A stretch of DNA of 64,000 nucleotides from Paragorgia papillata (Eukaryota; Cnidaria; Anthozoa; Scleralcyonacea; Coralliidae), in assembly GCA_035771165.1 (NCBI GenBank), contig JAWNZC010000013.1, forward strand, positions 1,151,501 to 1,215,500, given 5' to 3'. Of the stretch, positions 10,353-20,608 are shown one piece after another. The position numbers were made by a program, and so were the translations under genes. Under the pieces are notes generated by a model. It worked only from the letters and a program-made list of their open reading frames with translations. It made no database searches and was not told the origin of the DNA. Every line of letters begins with the position of its first letter. Within the stretch, counting starts at the first letter, position 1.

Positions 10353-10767
10353 GTAATAATTAATACTGTTCAGTTGAATGAGTTAATAACGCTGTAATGC
10401 GACTTGCAAGATCATCACGCGTGTGGCGTCGATTCACCTCAACTTATAATTTCCATCCTGGCATCCTGCTGATAACTAATTATAATGTCTGGGGCGACGT
10501 CATAAGATCAACTAGAACATTCAACATCCACCTTACAACAAGTGTCAATGTTTGTTCGTGACTGAAAGAACTTCACAGGATAGTTCCGACCAATGTTCCG
10601 TCTAATTTGATACGTCGTACAGTTTGGCACAAATAAACAAAAACAGCCACAGAAGGTAATGGGGGTGTCGAACATGTGATGCAAATATTAGCCTCGTACT
10701 TGAAGCCAGATGCCAGCAGCTCAGTGTTAATATTAAAACCACAAATCAGACTGAAAACCGAATCAGA
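10353..10767. other. Region upstream of the XKR-like gene
   Basis: No recognised repeat. It should hold the promoter and 5' UTR of the gene starting at 10768, but no convincing TATA box or splice acceptor was seen. Confidence 0.4.
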
Positions 10768-11802
10768 ATGCAAATTTGTCTGAAGGTACTCTTCTTATTC
10801 GGTGCCTTGCTCTCGTTCGCCGACCCTATCACCGATGGCTTGACGTGCTGGAAGTATTTCGAAGCCGGCGAGATCTTGTTGTTCGTTTTGTGTATTGTGT
10901 TCATCGTTCTGCCCAGTATTATTTACCTAATCTTCTGGCTATGTATAATGCCGTCGAACGATTCGACTAGCTCTGGGCAACTTGTGACGAGGCTGCGATG
11001 TTGTGTGATCTCTATGTGCTGTCCTTTCCTACCGTGCTGCGGCAAGCTGTACGTCGCGTTGGCGACTAAAAAGCACGAAGACCACAAGTTGTACATAGAG
11101 GTATTCAACTGTCTCGAGGTCGGCGTCGAGCTCGCACCTCAGTTCATACTGCAGTTCTACGCCGCTATGGTCCAGAGTAGAGCGGTCAGCACGATTCAGA
11201 TTGTGTCCCTGACGATCACGTTCCTTCGTATCGGCTGGTGCTACGCTAATATCAACGAAGACTGTACGTGTCGGCTGTGTTTCGGGGGCCTCGTAAGCGT
11301 GGCCGCTCGCGTGTTCGCCTTCTCGCTGTTCGCCGTCGCGCTCGGCCCGTGGGTCGTGCTCGTTATCGCCCTTCACATGGCCCTGACTTGTGTCATCCAG
11401 CGCTCCCACAGAGTCCGGGCTTTCGGCTACGTCCTCCTGTCGTGGCTGTCGTACACGCCGCTCGGAAAGGACAAGGAGACCGAGGAGGAACGCCTGACGT
11501 GGACCTCGCGGTCGTTTATTCAACCCCTACTACACGTCGTCGAGGATATATTCATGGTTATAATGTACTATGTCAAAGTCGATAGCGACACCAGATCGTA
11601 TCCCCATCGTCTGAAGATCATGCTCGGCGTTATCGGGGGCACTCTGTTCGGCTACTTCGTACTGAGACTCGCTAGGTTCATGAAATGTCAAAGTGAACAA
11701 CAACAACAAGACGCGAACATACAAGATCAAGAAGATCTAGCGAATGAAGAGCCTGAGGAGAAGATTACCATCGAGAAGGCTGACAAAACGAAACGTGTGT
11801 AA
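10768..11802 (+). CDS. XK-related (XKR) multipass membrane protein
   Basis: A single uninterrupted frame of 344 residues with about eight hydrophobic segments. XKR proteins are plasma-membrane proteins; several vertebrate members scramble phospholipids and XK binds VPS13A. The N-terminal helix with acidic residues (FADPITDGLTCWKYFEAGE, about 17-35), the central LEVGVELAPQFILQFY (116-131), LRIGWCYANI (153-162) and AARVFAFSLFAVALGPW (179-195) follow the family layout. The tail (about 310-344) is charged and cytoplasmic-like, rich in Q and E, with no obvious DEVD-type caspase site. The start is the first ATG before the first helix. The gene is intronless and visibly richer in G and C, especially at third positions, than its surroundings. 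A retrocopy-derived gene is possible. Which XKR subfamily it belongs to is not resolved. Confidence 0.85.
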   Translation: MQICLKVLFLFGALLSFADPITDGLTCWKYFEAGEILLFVLCIVFIVLPSIIYLIFWLCIMPSNDSTSSGQLVTRLRCCVISMCCPFLPCCGKLYVALATKKHEDHKLYIEVFNCLEVGVELAPQFILQFYAAMVQSRAVSTIQIVSLTITFLRIGWCYANINEDCTCRLCFGGLVSVAARVFAFSLFAVALGPWVVLVIALHMALTCVIQRSHRVRAFGYVLLSWLSYTPLGKDKETEEERLTWTSRSFIQPLLHVVEDIFMVIMYYVKVDSDTRSYPHRLKIMLGVIGGTLFGYFVLRLARFMKCQSEQQQQDANIQDQEDLANEEPEEKITIEKADKTKRV

Positions 11803-11851
11803 CTAGCGTCTAGCATGGCAAAATTTTTGAAAATTGTATGTAATTTAATAA

Positions 11852-12270
11852 GGGGCGGTTTATATGGAGGCGAGTTACCCGGTTTGCCGGGATAAACTTT
11901 ACGTTCTGTTTATATGAAATCGAGTTAACTGGCGGGTTGTAATAGTTGAGATGAGTTCTCAGCAACAAAAGTGACAAGAAGTAATGAATATAAAAAATTC
12001 ATCCCGCTATGCCGAGTTACCCTGGGAAAAGTGTTCATATGGGGAAAAGTTTATCCCGCTTTGCCGAGATCCCAGCTGCCAGTGCCGAGTTCTCGCCACG
12101 GCGAGTTACCCGTCTGTCCCATGTAAACACTGCTGTGGGAAAAACAGTGTTTGTTCTACCGACCGGGAACTCACCAAGTGCCGAGGAACTCGCGATATAC
12201 ACCAAGTAATAACTCGGCTGGCCAGGTAACTCGCCTGGTCAGGTAATTCGCCTCCATATATCAACAGGCC
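11852..12270. mobile_element. TTAA-type MITE downstream of XKR
   Basis: The left end GGGGCGGTTTATATGGAGGC mirrors the right end GCCTCCATATATCAACAGGCC. The right flank is TTAA (12271-12274), the left ATAA. GAGTTACCCGG-type motifs repeat internally. Confidence 0.7.
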
Positions 12271-12717
12271 TTAAATAAGTAATATTTAAAAAAATATATA
12301 TGTTCGCAGCCCAGATGTGCTGTCAATAAATCATGAACGTTCTGGAAAACAAGGTTGATTCCCATGCAAGATAACGGAAGTCGTGGGCGAATTTTCGGTT
12401 TTAAATATTCGAAATAATTACCATACAACAACGATAGCAAAACCAATATTAAGCCTTCAGGCATATATAGTTGTGTCTACTCTTTCTCTGGTTAAAGATT
12501 TTGAAATGTTTAGATGTTCTATAGCCGAGGAAGCGACAGATTACAAACCGGCACGAATGTCATTAAAATGGGTCACGCTATATTTGTAGCAATTTTGACA
12601 CGTAACGTACTTGTTAATTCTTATTCAGTATACCAAGGACGTACTTTAGTATTTTACTTTGGCGAACGCCACACTATTTTATTTGCCAATAGGGGAATCC
12701 CTGAGCACTCTATATAA

Positions 12718-12967
12718 GGCCCCGTATACACTATATTGCGGTACGGTCAGTCTTCCGTTGAAAAATCACTACGTTTCTTTGTTGTGTTTACACTTATTCC
12801 GGAGTGGTTTTCCGTAGCGTAGTCACTACGCTTAGCACTCCAGCTGAAAATCACTACGCTATGGTAAATTTGCCGTAGCGTCATAGTATAAACACGATTT
12901 TTTTTGCTATGGAACGCTCACCCCAATCCGGACCACCACCGTACCGTAATAGTGTAAACCGGTGGCC
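12718..12967. mobile_element. MITE with GGCCCCGTATACAC ends
   Basis: The left end GGCCCCGTATACACTATATT mirrors the right end AATAGTGTAAACCGGTGGCC. CACTACG repeats and a GCGTAGTCACTACGC palindrome lie inside. Confidence 0.7.
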
Positions 12968-12987
12968 TAAAGGTTAACCTATCTCTC

Positions 12988-13092
12988 TTAACCCTTTCAC
13001 CACCAGACCAAAATTTCCCCTTGACGAGTAGAATCGTTTGGCGTTAGCCAGAGTAAAATTCCAAAGGGCCACCACGGTAGTAAAAGGGTTAA
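12988..13092. mobile_element. piggyBac-like mini-MITE (TTAACCC...GGGTTAA)
   Basis: A 105-bp unit bounded by TTAACCCTTT and AAAGGGTTAA. Its core GTTTGGCGTTAGCCAGAGTA is the family signature. Partial or full relatives occur around 1600-1660, 13660-13740, 14960-15198, 16155-16835, 16838-18862, 38781-39230 and 44020-44065. Confidence 0.75.
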
Positions 13093-13165
13093 GCAACAGT
13101 TCTCATCGTTTCGTGAGTTGACGTCGTCCTGAAGACGTGAAAATGCTCTAAGTGGCGTTGTATAA

Positions 13166-13600
13166 GGCCTGGCCAAACGCTTTCAACATCGCATTCAACA
13201 TCATTCAACATTGTTGAACGATGTTGAATGTTGAAAGCACGAGTGGCCAAATTAATTCAACATCGTAGTCAACATGCATTCATGAATGACAATTAATTGA
13301 ACGCGGGCTACCACAAAAGCTGGAATCGACAATATCCTGCATGGCGCATGTCTCTGTTCAACAAAGTTGAATGAAATGTGGCCAAATGCGTTCAACACCT
13401 TTCAACATTTTGAGAACAATAGAAATGTTGAACGCGTGTTGAACGAAAATTTGAACATGTTCAAATTTCGTTCAACATCATTCAACACCATTCAACAACG
13501 TTCAACATTATTCAACAGGGGTGGCCAAACGCTTTCAACATGTTGAATTCAACAATGTTGGACGATGTTGAATGAAATGTTGAAAGCGTTTGGCCAGGCC
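13166..13600. mobile_element. TTAA-type MITE (GGCCTGGCCAAACGC ends)
   Basis: Ends are GGCCTGGCCAAACGCTTTC and its complement. Internal arms are built of TTCAACATCGTTCAACA units in both orientations. The right flank is TTAA (13601-13604), the left ATAA. Shorter relatives are at 25245-25456 and 48114-48345. Confidence 0.75.
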
Positions 13601-13869
13601 TTAAAGCCCTAATCAAACGAGAACGCAAGTCATCGCAAGTTGGCAGTCACGTTTGACCGGATACCAGTAAAATATAGTCTGGCGTTAGCCAGAGTAAAAT
13701 ACTAGCTAGAGTACGCCCTTGGTTACTGAAAGGGTTAAGTTTGACTTTAATATAGACGCTACAATCGTTTTTAGGAGTACTGGGGCATTTTGGAAGTCAT
13801 TAAACCAGTTTTAAAAATAAACTATAACAGTCAGTTAGCCGTGACTTATTTTATTTATAAAATTTAACC

Positions 13870-14098
13870 GCCGCCGTCGTCCTAGAATCGTAAGGTCCCT
13901 CCTGTTGCATGTCCAACAAGGACGGGAGGCCAACTCGAAAGCATTAACTACTTTGGCCGTCCCAGCACGTTATAATTTCCTCTATAGTTTATTTTCTCTT
14001 TATTTTAATTTCACTGTAATTATGCTTGTATCTTTTTCCTTTTTATGACTGTAATCTGTATACTTTGTGCAAAAAAATTTGATTTGATTTGACGGTGT
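13870..14098 (+). mobile_element. Probable LINE 3' end
   Basis: A T-rich segment resembling a retroelement 3' UTR ends in a TTTGATTTGATTTGA tail (14079-14095). No reverse transcriptase residue is readable upstream. The tail structure is the only support. Confidence 0.4.
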
Positions 14099-14959
14099 TG
14101 TGATTACTCTTGGGACTGCAGATTATTCAACGTTTTGTTTTGTTTTTGAAAAATATATGCTATTGTACTTGGTTCGTCGTCGTGACGTTCGCGTTGTGCA
14201 TGTTTATTAAGGTCCCTAATTCCCAAAGGGGATGGGGTTGAAAGAAGAGAATATAATTTATTTGCATATTTGATAAAACTTCGCTTTTTCATCGTGTCCA
14301 GAGACTGGACGGGAAAGAAGCTTAAGAAGGTGACGAGGATATTTTGATAACAGAAGACCGTTATTCGCCGACGACGTTGCTAGTTTTGATCTAGAATTGT
14401 CCAGTTTGCTGGAACCTTAATCGACAATAGACTAGAGTCGTAGAGAGTGAGGGAAACGAAGTTCAACTGTTCAAGATATACCTGTCCTCGCGGTACAACG
14501 TCAGGGCTTTCTCGCTCCAGTTCTGTCCTAGTAATCAAGGTTAGTATTTATAAATGATAAATGTGATAGGGTAGAAGGATTTTGTCGGGCTGGGATGTAT
14601 AATATTATCAAAGAGTTTGACGTCCATTAAGCACTTTCATAAAGGCCTTCGCTCTAAATATTCTTTATTGTGCATCTAAAGGAGCCTTTCTGGCCTCGTT
14701 ATGAAGCAAATATTCTTTTGCAGACACTCAAACGTGACGAGAAAGACAGATTACGTAATAATCTCTAGCCCCGATTCGGGATCGAAAGTTTGTGAAAGTC
14801 CCGCACGGGCCTTCGCAGCCTATCCTATTGCTTCCACAAATTTTCTCCTGATGTTTGGGGCATTTAATCCCTAGCTGCAACGGAAAATTGAGCAATTAAT
14901 AAAAACACACCAACCCGTTTAGGGGGCGTTTTTGGCTGGCTTGGGCAGCCGACTAACCA
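14099..14959. other. Stretch without recognised gene
   Basis: A segment at about 14630-14780 (ACTTTCATAAAGGCCTTCGC...CCTTTCTGGCCTCGTTATG) matches the left part of the MITE at 54094-54410. The rest is unassigned. Confidence 0.45.
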
Positions 14960-15198
14960 CCTGTTGACCCTTTGACTCCTATAAGCACGCATGTAGACGT
15001 ACCTTTAGTATTTTACTCTGGCTAACGCGAGACGATTTTACCCGTCGAGGGAAGATCCATCGGTAGCCAAGGGGTTAGCGGTAATCCTGTTGCTGCCTAG
15101 GATGTCTGAACGTTCTCTTTCTGACGAGTAAAATCGTCTGGCGTACTTTAGTAAAACAAAGGGGATGTTTTTGGCCGACTCAGCCAGGAATGGGTTAA
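14960..15198. repeat. Two mini-MITE copies in opposite orientation
   Basis: About 14960-15078 is a minus-oriented copy (ACTCTGGCTAACGCGAGACG). 15081-15198 is a plus copy with GACGAGTAAAATCGTCTGGC ending in GGGTTAA. Both belong to the family of 12988-13092. Confidence 0.65.
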
Positions 15199-15284
15199 TC
15201 TTATCACTTGTTATAACTTATATATTTCTGCCCAGGATGTATGGTCGGTTGCCACCTTTTTTGCGCGCAGTCTATATACTAAAC

Positions 15285-15731
15285 CAGGGACGTAGCCAGA
15301 GGGGGAGCGCTCGCTCCCCCCCCCCCCCCCCCCCATTTGCATGATGAAATTTTGTTTTGAACACTCGTACTCAGATGCACAGGTGATTTACCCAGCGGTT
15401 ATTGACTGGATCTCAGTCGCTCTTCTGACGCTAGTGACTAATAATATGGAATGGTACCTTCCTTGGCTCCTAATCCAGTCTCCGTGTTACTATTGGACGT
15501 TTATTGATGTATCGCACGCACGTAACTAACAGTTGGGTTTTTTTTTAGTATTTTATGGCTTTTCAAACCTTCAGAATTGTGTAAAATCTTCTCCCAAAAT
15601 GCAGGAAATGCCATTTTAGAGACTCTAGATTTAAAACTTTTCTGGGGGAGCATGCTCCTGGACCCCCCAAGAAGTTTCTCGCGTCTTCGGCACTTCGCTC
15701 CTCCCCTTTCAAAATCTTGGCTACGTCGCTG
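15285..15731. mobile_element. hAT-like element
   Basis: The left end CAGGGACGTAGCCAGAGG mirrors the right end CTTGGCTACGTCGCTG. Flanks TACTAAAC and AACTGAAC agree at six of eight positions. A C-run (about 15317-15335) and matching G/C-rich subterminal stretches are present. Confidence 0.6.
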
Positions 15732-15739
15732 AACTGAAC

Positions 15740-16030
15740 TAAACTAAACTAACCTTATTTATACTGGATAACTTTATCAGTTATATCTAAACTGTTATCC
15801 TCAGAGGTCCAGTAAGGGCCCACCCTCATTGGTCCAGTGTTACTACAGGAGGAAACCGGAGTACCCGGAGGAAACCTGTGGTGTTTGGTAGAGTCAAACT
15901 GGAAGCACTCTTCTCACATGCGGCCAAGGTGAATATTTTTAATCAGATAACTGCACCGTGCAGCTAGGAATCGAACGCGGCTCGCAGAGGTGAAAGGCAC
16001 GTGCATTAACCACTGTGCCACCAACACCCC
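15740..16030 (-). mobile_element. tRNA-derived SINE with TTTAG-repeat tail
   Basis: On the minus strand the head TTGGTGGCACAGTGGTTAAT and GCGTTCGATTCCTAGC match A- and B-box regions of a tRNA, with a CTTTCAC loop like tRNA-Glu. The body includes CCGGGTACTCCGGTTTCC and the tail is (TTTAG)n. A headless copy lies at 61631-61862. Confidence 0.7.
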
Positions 16031-16182
16031 CATATTCACGCCCAAAGATCCCAAAGGATCCTGTGAAGTGCCCCAATCCCAACCCCGCATTTTTCTCATC
16101 TCTCCGCAATAAGAGGCCACAGAGTTGACTGCGGAGGCTAGTATAGGTTCTCCTTTTGAAGAGTAAAATCGTCTGTCAGGCG

Positions 16183-16754
16183 CAGTGCTGTAAAAGTTAC
16201 ATAATTTTTGTAACTAGTTACAGTTACAGTTACATCGTTAGAAAAGTAACTAGTTACCGGTAAAAGTTACAATGAAAAGAAAGTAACTAGTTACAGTTAC
16301 CAAAGTTACTTCAAAAATTTTGTAACTAGTTACAAAGTTACATTCCTTTGTCCGTGTTACTAGAATCAATAAAGAAATTACTGGTTTTTAGATGCCAGTA
16401 CCATAATTATGTTTTTACAGCTAAATGCCTAAATATAGTTGTCACTAAGCAGAAATAGTCAAATGTGTACATACTGTACCTTTATTATTATATCAAAACC
16501 ATTTTTATCAAGAAAGAATGACATCCTCAACTGAATATCAGTAACTATACTAGTCACATTTTTGAACCAAATATTGTAACTAGTTACAGTTCTTTAAAAA
16601 AGTAACTAGTTATAGTTACTTCTTCAAAAAGTAACTAGTTATAGTTACAGTTACTTCTTCAGAAAAAGTAACTAGTTTCAGTTACAGTTACTTAAAAATG
16701 TAAATAGTTACTGTAACTAGTTACTTGTAACGAAGTTACTCACAGCACCGACTG
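16183..16754. mobile_element. hAT MITE packed with GTAACTAGTTAC palindromes
   Basis: It starts CAGTGCTGTAAAAGTTAC, ends GTTACTCACAGCACCGACTG, and has an exact 8-bp duplication GTCAGGCG (16175-16182, 16755-16762). About a dozen TAACTAGTTA sites cluster in two subterminal blocks. It is inserted in a TTAACCC-family mini-MITE. Confidence 0.85.
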
Positions 16755-16915
16755 GTCAGGCGTTACCCAGAGTAAAACATTAAAGGGGCCGTTTTTGGCC
16801 AGCTCAGCTGGTAGCAATAGGCTAATCATGCATGCGTTAACTCATTGTTGCCTGGGATGTCTGAGGGTTCTTTTTAATTTGATGAGTAAAATTGTCTGGT
16901 GTTAGACAGAGTTAA

Positions 16916-17440
16916 AGCGGATTTTCAGTCCTCGCATGAAGCAACTCGCATGCAGCTCGTTGCGAGCACTCGCAAGCTCGCTGCGAGTATTTTAGCGCTC
17001 GTGGCAGATTAGTTGGAAATTTTGAACTATTTCTTACTCGCGGCAAGTACTCGTGGTAAATAAACCAGTAAAAACGAATTATGTCAACATTTCAAACTCA
17101 GTAATTCATGAGGAAACAGTTGCACAAAAGAAATCATTACCGTGTCATGATGGTTAATTTGCATGGATATTGAAGGAAGAAGTTACATAAATTAATCGAA
17201 CTTTCACCTCGATTTTCTCTTCAAATACCGATTTGTTTCAGATGCTGTATCAAACACTCAGAAGAGTGCTTCATCAGGTTATCCAAACACCTCGAAGTTT
17301 GTTCAGAAAGCTCGGCTATCGCTTCATCAGCCGCGAGTTATCTCAACGAGCTGCGTTTGGTGGAAATACAGTGGAAACCGTGCGAGTACTCGCAGCTCGC
17401 TGTGAGTTGCTTCGTGCGAGGACTGGAAATTAAATCCGCC
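16916..17440. mobile_element. TTAA-type MITE rich in CTCGCAGCTCG
   Basis: TTAA lies on both sides (16912-16915, 17441-17444). Ends AGCGGATTTTCAGTCCTCGC and GCGAGGACTGGAAATTAAAT are inverted. A 66-residue frame across the right arm is not a gene. Confidence 0.75.
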
Positions 17441-17450
17441 TTAAAACAAT

Positions 17451-18813
17451 GGACCTTTTCACCAATGGCGGCGCCATTTTGTATTCGCAATGCATTGTGG
17501 TCTATCCAGGGTTAATTAACAAGCTCAATTAATTTAAAAAGGTGATTGCGTGGTGTTGAGACAGAATGAGGTAACTTTTTCTTTATAAATACTTTGGTGG
17601 CAACAACGTCTAAATATAATCATTGTCATATTGCTAAAAGCAACAATTCTCTGACGTATAAGGATAGATTCATGACAAATGTATCCTTATACTCCAAGCA
17701 TAATTACTTTTACTAATATTACAACGTTCATATTTAGACATTGTTGCCACGAAAGTATTTATAAAGATAATTAAATGTACCGCACTGTGTCTCCACACTA
17801 AACAATCACCCTTTTAAGGTGGCTCCATACAGTTTCTTGAAAAATGGAAATTACAAGCACAGAATAGAAATACAACTAGAAGTCCAACTCGAGTGACAAC
17901 TAGTCCGCATTTCTTCAATCCGCAGGCGCGATATTTTACGCCATCCCACGCCATCCTACGCGATCCTACGCCATCCTACGCAATCCTGACAAGTTTCCCC
18001 GGCAGTTTTAACCTTTTGAAGGTTCAAACTGCGGGGGAACTTGCCAGGATTGCGTAGGATGGCGAGGAATCAAGATGCGCGAGGCGACATGCGCGAGGAC
18101 ATAAACTTCAAAGGTTCCGACGCGAGTTGGACTTCTGGTTGTATTTCTATTCTGTGATACAAGTTTGAGAGTCCAAAACATGTGATTAAACAATTCGGGA
18201 AAAGAATAAAACTAAATGTTATGCATAGTTGTTGCTATAGCAACAATGACGTTTCAAAATGGCTGCCAATTACACTTCAAATTAATTTAATTCGAAAAAA
18301 AGCTTTCGTATTTTTTTCCATTAAAACTTTTCTTGAAGTATGAGTAATCAATTGGCCGATTTAAGAAAAATTCTGTAGAACGAATAATTTTTTCCCCGGA
18401 AAAATCATGTTTGTTAATTTTTAAAAAATTTCGTTTTACAGAATTTTTTTAAAATTGGCTTATTGATTACCCATACTTCAAGAAAAGTTTTAATGAAAAA
18501 AAAATTGGGGGTCACCAATGTTTTTTTCGAATTAAATTAGTTTGAAGGGTAATTGGCAGCCATTTTGAAACGTCATTGTTGCCATAGCAACAACTGTTGC
18601 TATTTATTAGATAACAGTTTTTGATTGTCAGACTGTTTAACTATGCATAATATCTAGTTTTATTCTTTTCCCGAATTGTTTAATCATGTATTTTGGACTC
18701 TCAAACTTGTATTTTCCATTTTTCAAGAAACTGTGTGGAGCCACTTTAAGTGAGCTTGTTGGTAGACCACAATGCATTGCGAATGCATGGTGCCGCTATT
18801 GGTGAAAAGGTCC
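17451..18813. mobile_element. Compound foldback with nested inner elements
   Basis: Outer ends are GGACCTTTTCACCAATGGCG and GGTGAAAAGGTCC. Next layers are GGTGGCAACAACGTCTAAAT (about 17590) mirrored near 17740, then AAGGTGGCTCCATACAGTTT (17816) mirrored near 18735. Inside that lie the MITE 17858-18156 and a palindrome 18223-18655 with GTTGCTATAGCAACAATGAC arms. Confidence 0.7.
17858..18156. mobile_element. MITE, relative of 2763-3089
   Basis: Ends CACAGAATAGAAATACAACT and GGTTGTATTTCTATTCTGTG. TACAAG is repeated at both flanks. The interior has CTACGCCATCC-type repeats as in the relative. Confidence 0.75.
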
Positions 18814-19008
18814 CCATTATAAAGGGGGCTGTTTTTGGCCGCTTTAGACAGGGATGGGTTAAAAAGATATCTTGAAAGTGTTTACAGTTCATCAAAATCA
18901 CACTTCGTTTTCAAAGTATATTTGTTAATTGTTTCATATGTACATGAAATGTCTAAAGTTATGTACAGATAATTAGTCTAAGTCATTGCATATGACATGT
19001 AGTTAAAA

Positions 19009-19606
19009 TGACGTTATTTTAGTAGGTGTGGAACATATGCTAGCTTGGTGTAATGTGATAGACGTTAAAGGGTATTGACAATAAAAATTACGTTTGTCTC
19101 ATTTGAAATAACTCGTCAAATGGTATAAGAAGACCTTTTACAATTTTTTCGTATCTGTTTTGGTTTTGGAAATATTTCGACCAAAGACAGCGTGTTGCCC
19201 GCCATCTTGGAATTATTTTCGATATGCATGTGACGACATAAGCAGGGTAAAGTGAAATTTTTATCTTGCCAACCTTGTTGCGTTATTTCCATTTTAAATT
19301 GACCCACAACATTTAAAAAGCCTTCCGTGGAAATTTGGTCATCCACGGAGTAGTTTCATCAGATTTACCCTGCTTGTGACGTCACCAATTTCCTAGTTAA
19401 TTAGACCCAATATTACAACAAGATGGCGGACAGCACGCTGTCTTTGGTTGAAATATTTCAAAACAAAAGAAAGATAGAGAAAAATTGTAAAAGGTCTTCT
19501 TATATCATTTGACGAGTTATTTCAAATGAGACAAACTTAAGTGACGTTATTTTAGTAGGTGTGGAACATATGCGAGCTTGGTGTAACGTATAATAGACGT
19601 TAAGGT
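19009..19606. mobile_element. piggyBac-like MITE between direct 60-bp duplicates
   Basis: The MITE (19069-19537) starts TTAA-AGGGTATTGACAAT and is cut at its right end. About 60 bp preceding it (19009-19068, TTTTAGTAGGTGTGGAACAT) are repeated just after (19542-19603). It is the opposite-orientation relative of 7067-7627, judged by the order of its internal blocks. Confidence 0.7.
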
Positions 19607-19923
19607 AGACGTTTCTGAGCCCCAGACAGGGATGGAATTATCTGCGAGCTAGCGCTATCATGACCGGTTTAGTAAACATTCAAACCATTTAGCTAGCTAC
19701 TGCCTACTGAGACTTGGGAACGGAGAGCGAAGGCATCAAATTTGTAGTCATGTGCTTCGTGGTAACGGAGGATTCTGGCTTCATTTCCAAGTTGCTCGAT
19801 CCAGTCTATTTTTTAGATCAGTGGTTTCGCCTGGTCTGAACTATATATATGACTGTCCAAACATTCTAATTATTCTTTGTTAGACTGTATGATTATATAA
19901 TATCTCTAGACGAAGTACTAGTG
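19607..19923. other. Stretch downstream of the orphan minus exon
   Basis: Possible 3' UTR of the minus-strand exon ending at 19924. No recognised repeat and no clear polyadenylation signal. Confidence 0.35.
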
Positions 19924-20297
19924 TCATTTGTTATAGTAAGCCTGGAAACCAGCTCTTGACGTTTCCTCGTCTGTATGAATGTGCACAAATTTAGCGCGAA
20001 TGGCATACGGAAAAGGTTGAAGGTTGAACTCATTAGCAGAAGTATACAGCGGGTTCGTTCTATCGGCTACGTTGTGTGTTTCTCTTTGTTCTTCTCTGCT
20101 GTACTCAGTGCTCGGTTGTCCCATCGGTCCCCTTTGTCCCCCTTGTCCGGTTTGTCCCTCGTCCTTCTCGTCGTCTTCCTCTTCTGAATAACAAAGTATA
20201 AGCACGCTGGCAATCACTAAAACTAGGAGTAGAAATCCAGCAACGAAGCCCACAATGGTGACAGGCTCTGCGTACCACTCCGTTCCACTGTCATCAC
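19924..20297 (-). CDS. Last exon of an unidentified single-pass membrane protein
   Basis: The exon begins after a CATTCTAG acceptor at 20297 (one base of its first codon comes from upstream) and ends with TGA at 19924-19926. It encodes about 123 residues: a short juxtamembrane GDDSGTEWYAEP, one helix VTIVGFVAGFLLLVLVIASV, then an acidic, Gly/Gln-rich tail (SEEEDDEKDEG, GQGGQRGPMGQP) with NPLY, a tyrosine-based motif of endocytic or PTB type. It looks like the C-terminus of a type I adhesion or receptor protein. Exons for an ectodomain should lie at higher coordinates, but none was recognised. The family is unknown. The frame has no internal defects and codon use is normal, so it may be a live gene. 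Confidence 0.6.
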
Positions 20298-20504
20298 CTA
20301 GAATGATACGTTGTGGCAATTACTTTATCTATTTGCGCAGTGAACATATTTACACATACGCATGAGTACATGACACGGACGTATACATTGACAAAACCCA
20401 ATGTAAATAACCCAATGCGAAAAGAGAAGTCATTTGGACTGCACGGATTACCTTTGTAAAAGTAAGCATATATTGCTTTACACTACAGTCAAACTCCTAT
20501 TAAC

Positions 20505-20590
20505 AAACACCATTTTTAAGTGGACGCCCCTCTTAAGCGAACACGCCTAGGCAAGGCCCTAAAGGTGTCCGCTTAATGAGGGTTCAGCTT
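20505..20590. mobile_element. Possible mariner/pogo-like end
   Basis: TACAGTCAAACTCCTATTAA resembles pogo-type ends, and it continues as AAGTGGACGCCCCTCTTAAG. No partner end was found. The neighbouring foldback may have interrupted it. Confidence 0.3.
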
Positions 20591-20608
20591 TATTATTCAT
20601 GACCTTGA

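Larger units (their letters stand above)
16838..18862. mobile_element. TTAACCC mini-MITE carrying nested insertions
   Basis: The left part (16838-16915, TTAACTCATTGTTGCC...GTCTGGTGTTAGACAGAG) and right part (about 18814-18862, AGGGGGCTGTTTTTGGCC...GGGTTAA) form one mini-MITE when joined. The intervening 1.9 kb is the MITE 16916-17440 plus the foldback 17451-18813. Confidence 0.65.

Noticed and set aside
10768..11802. Bacterial contamination or horizontal transfer of the GC-rich gene
   Set aside because: The protein follows the animal XKR layout, so composition alone is not evidence of foreign origin.
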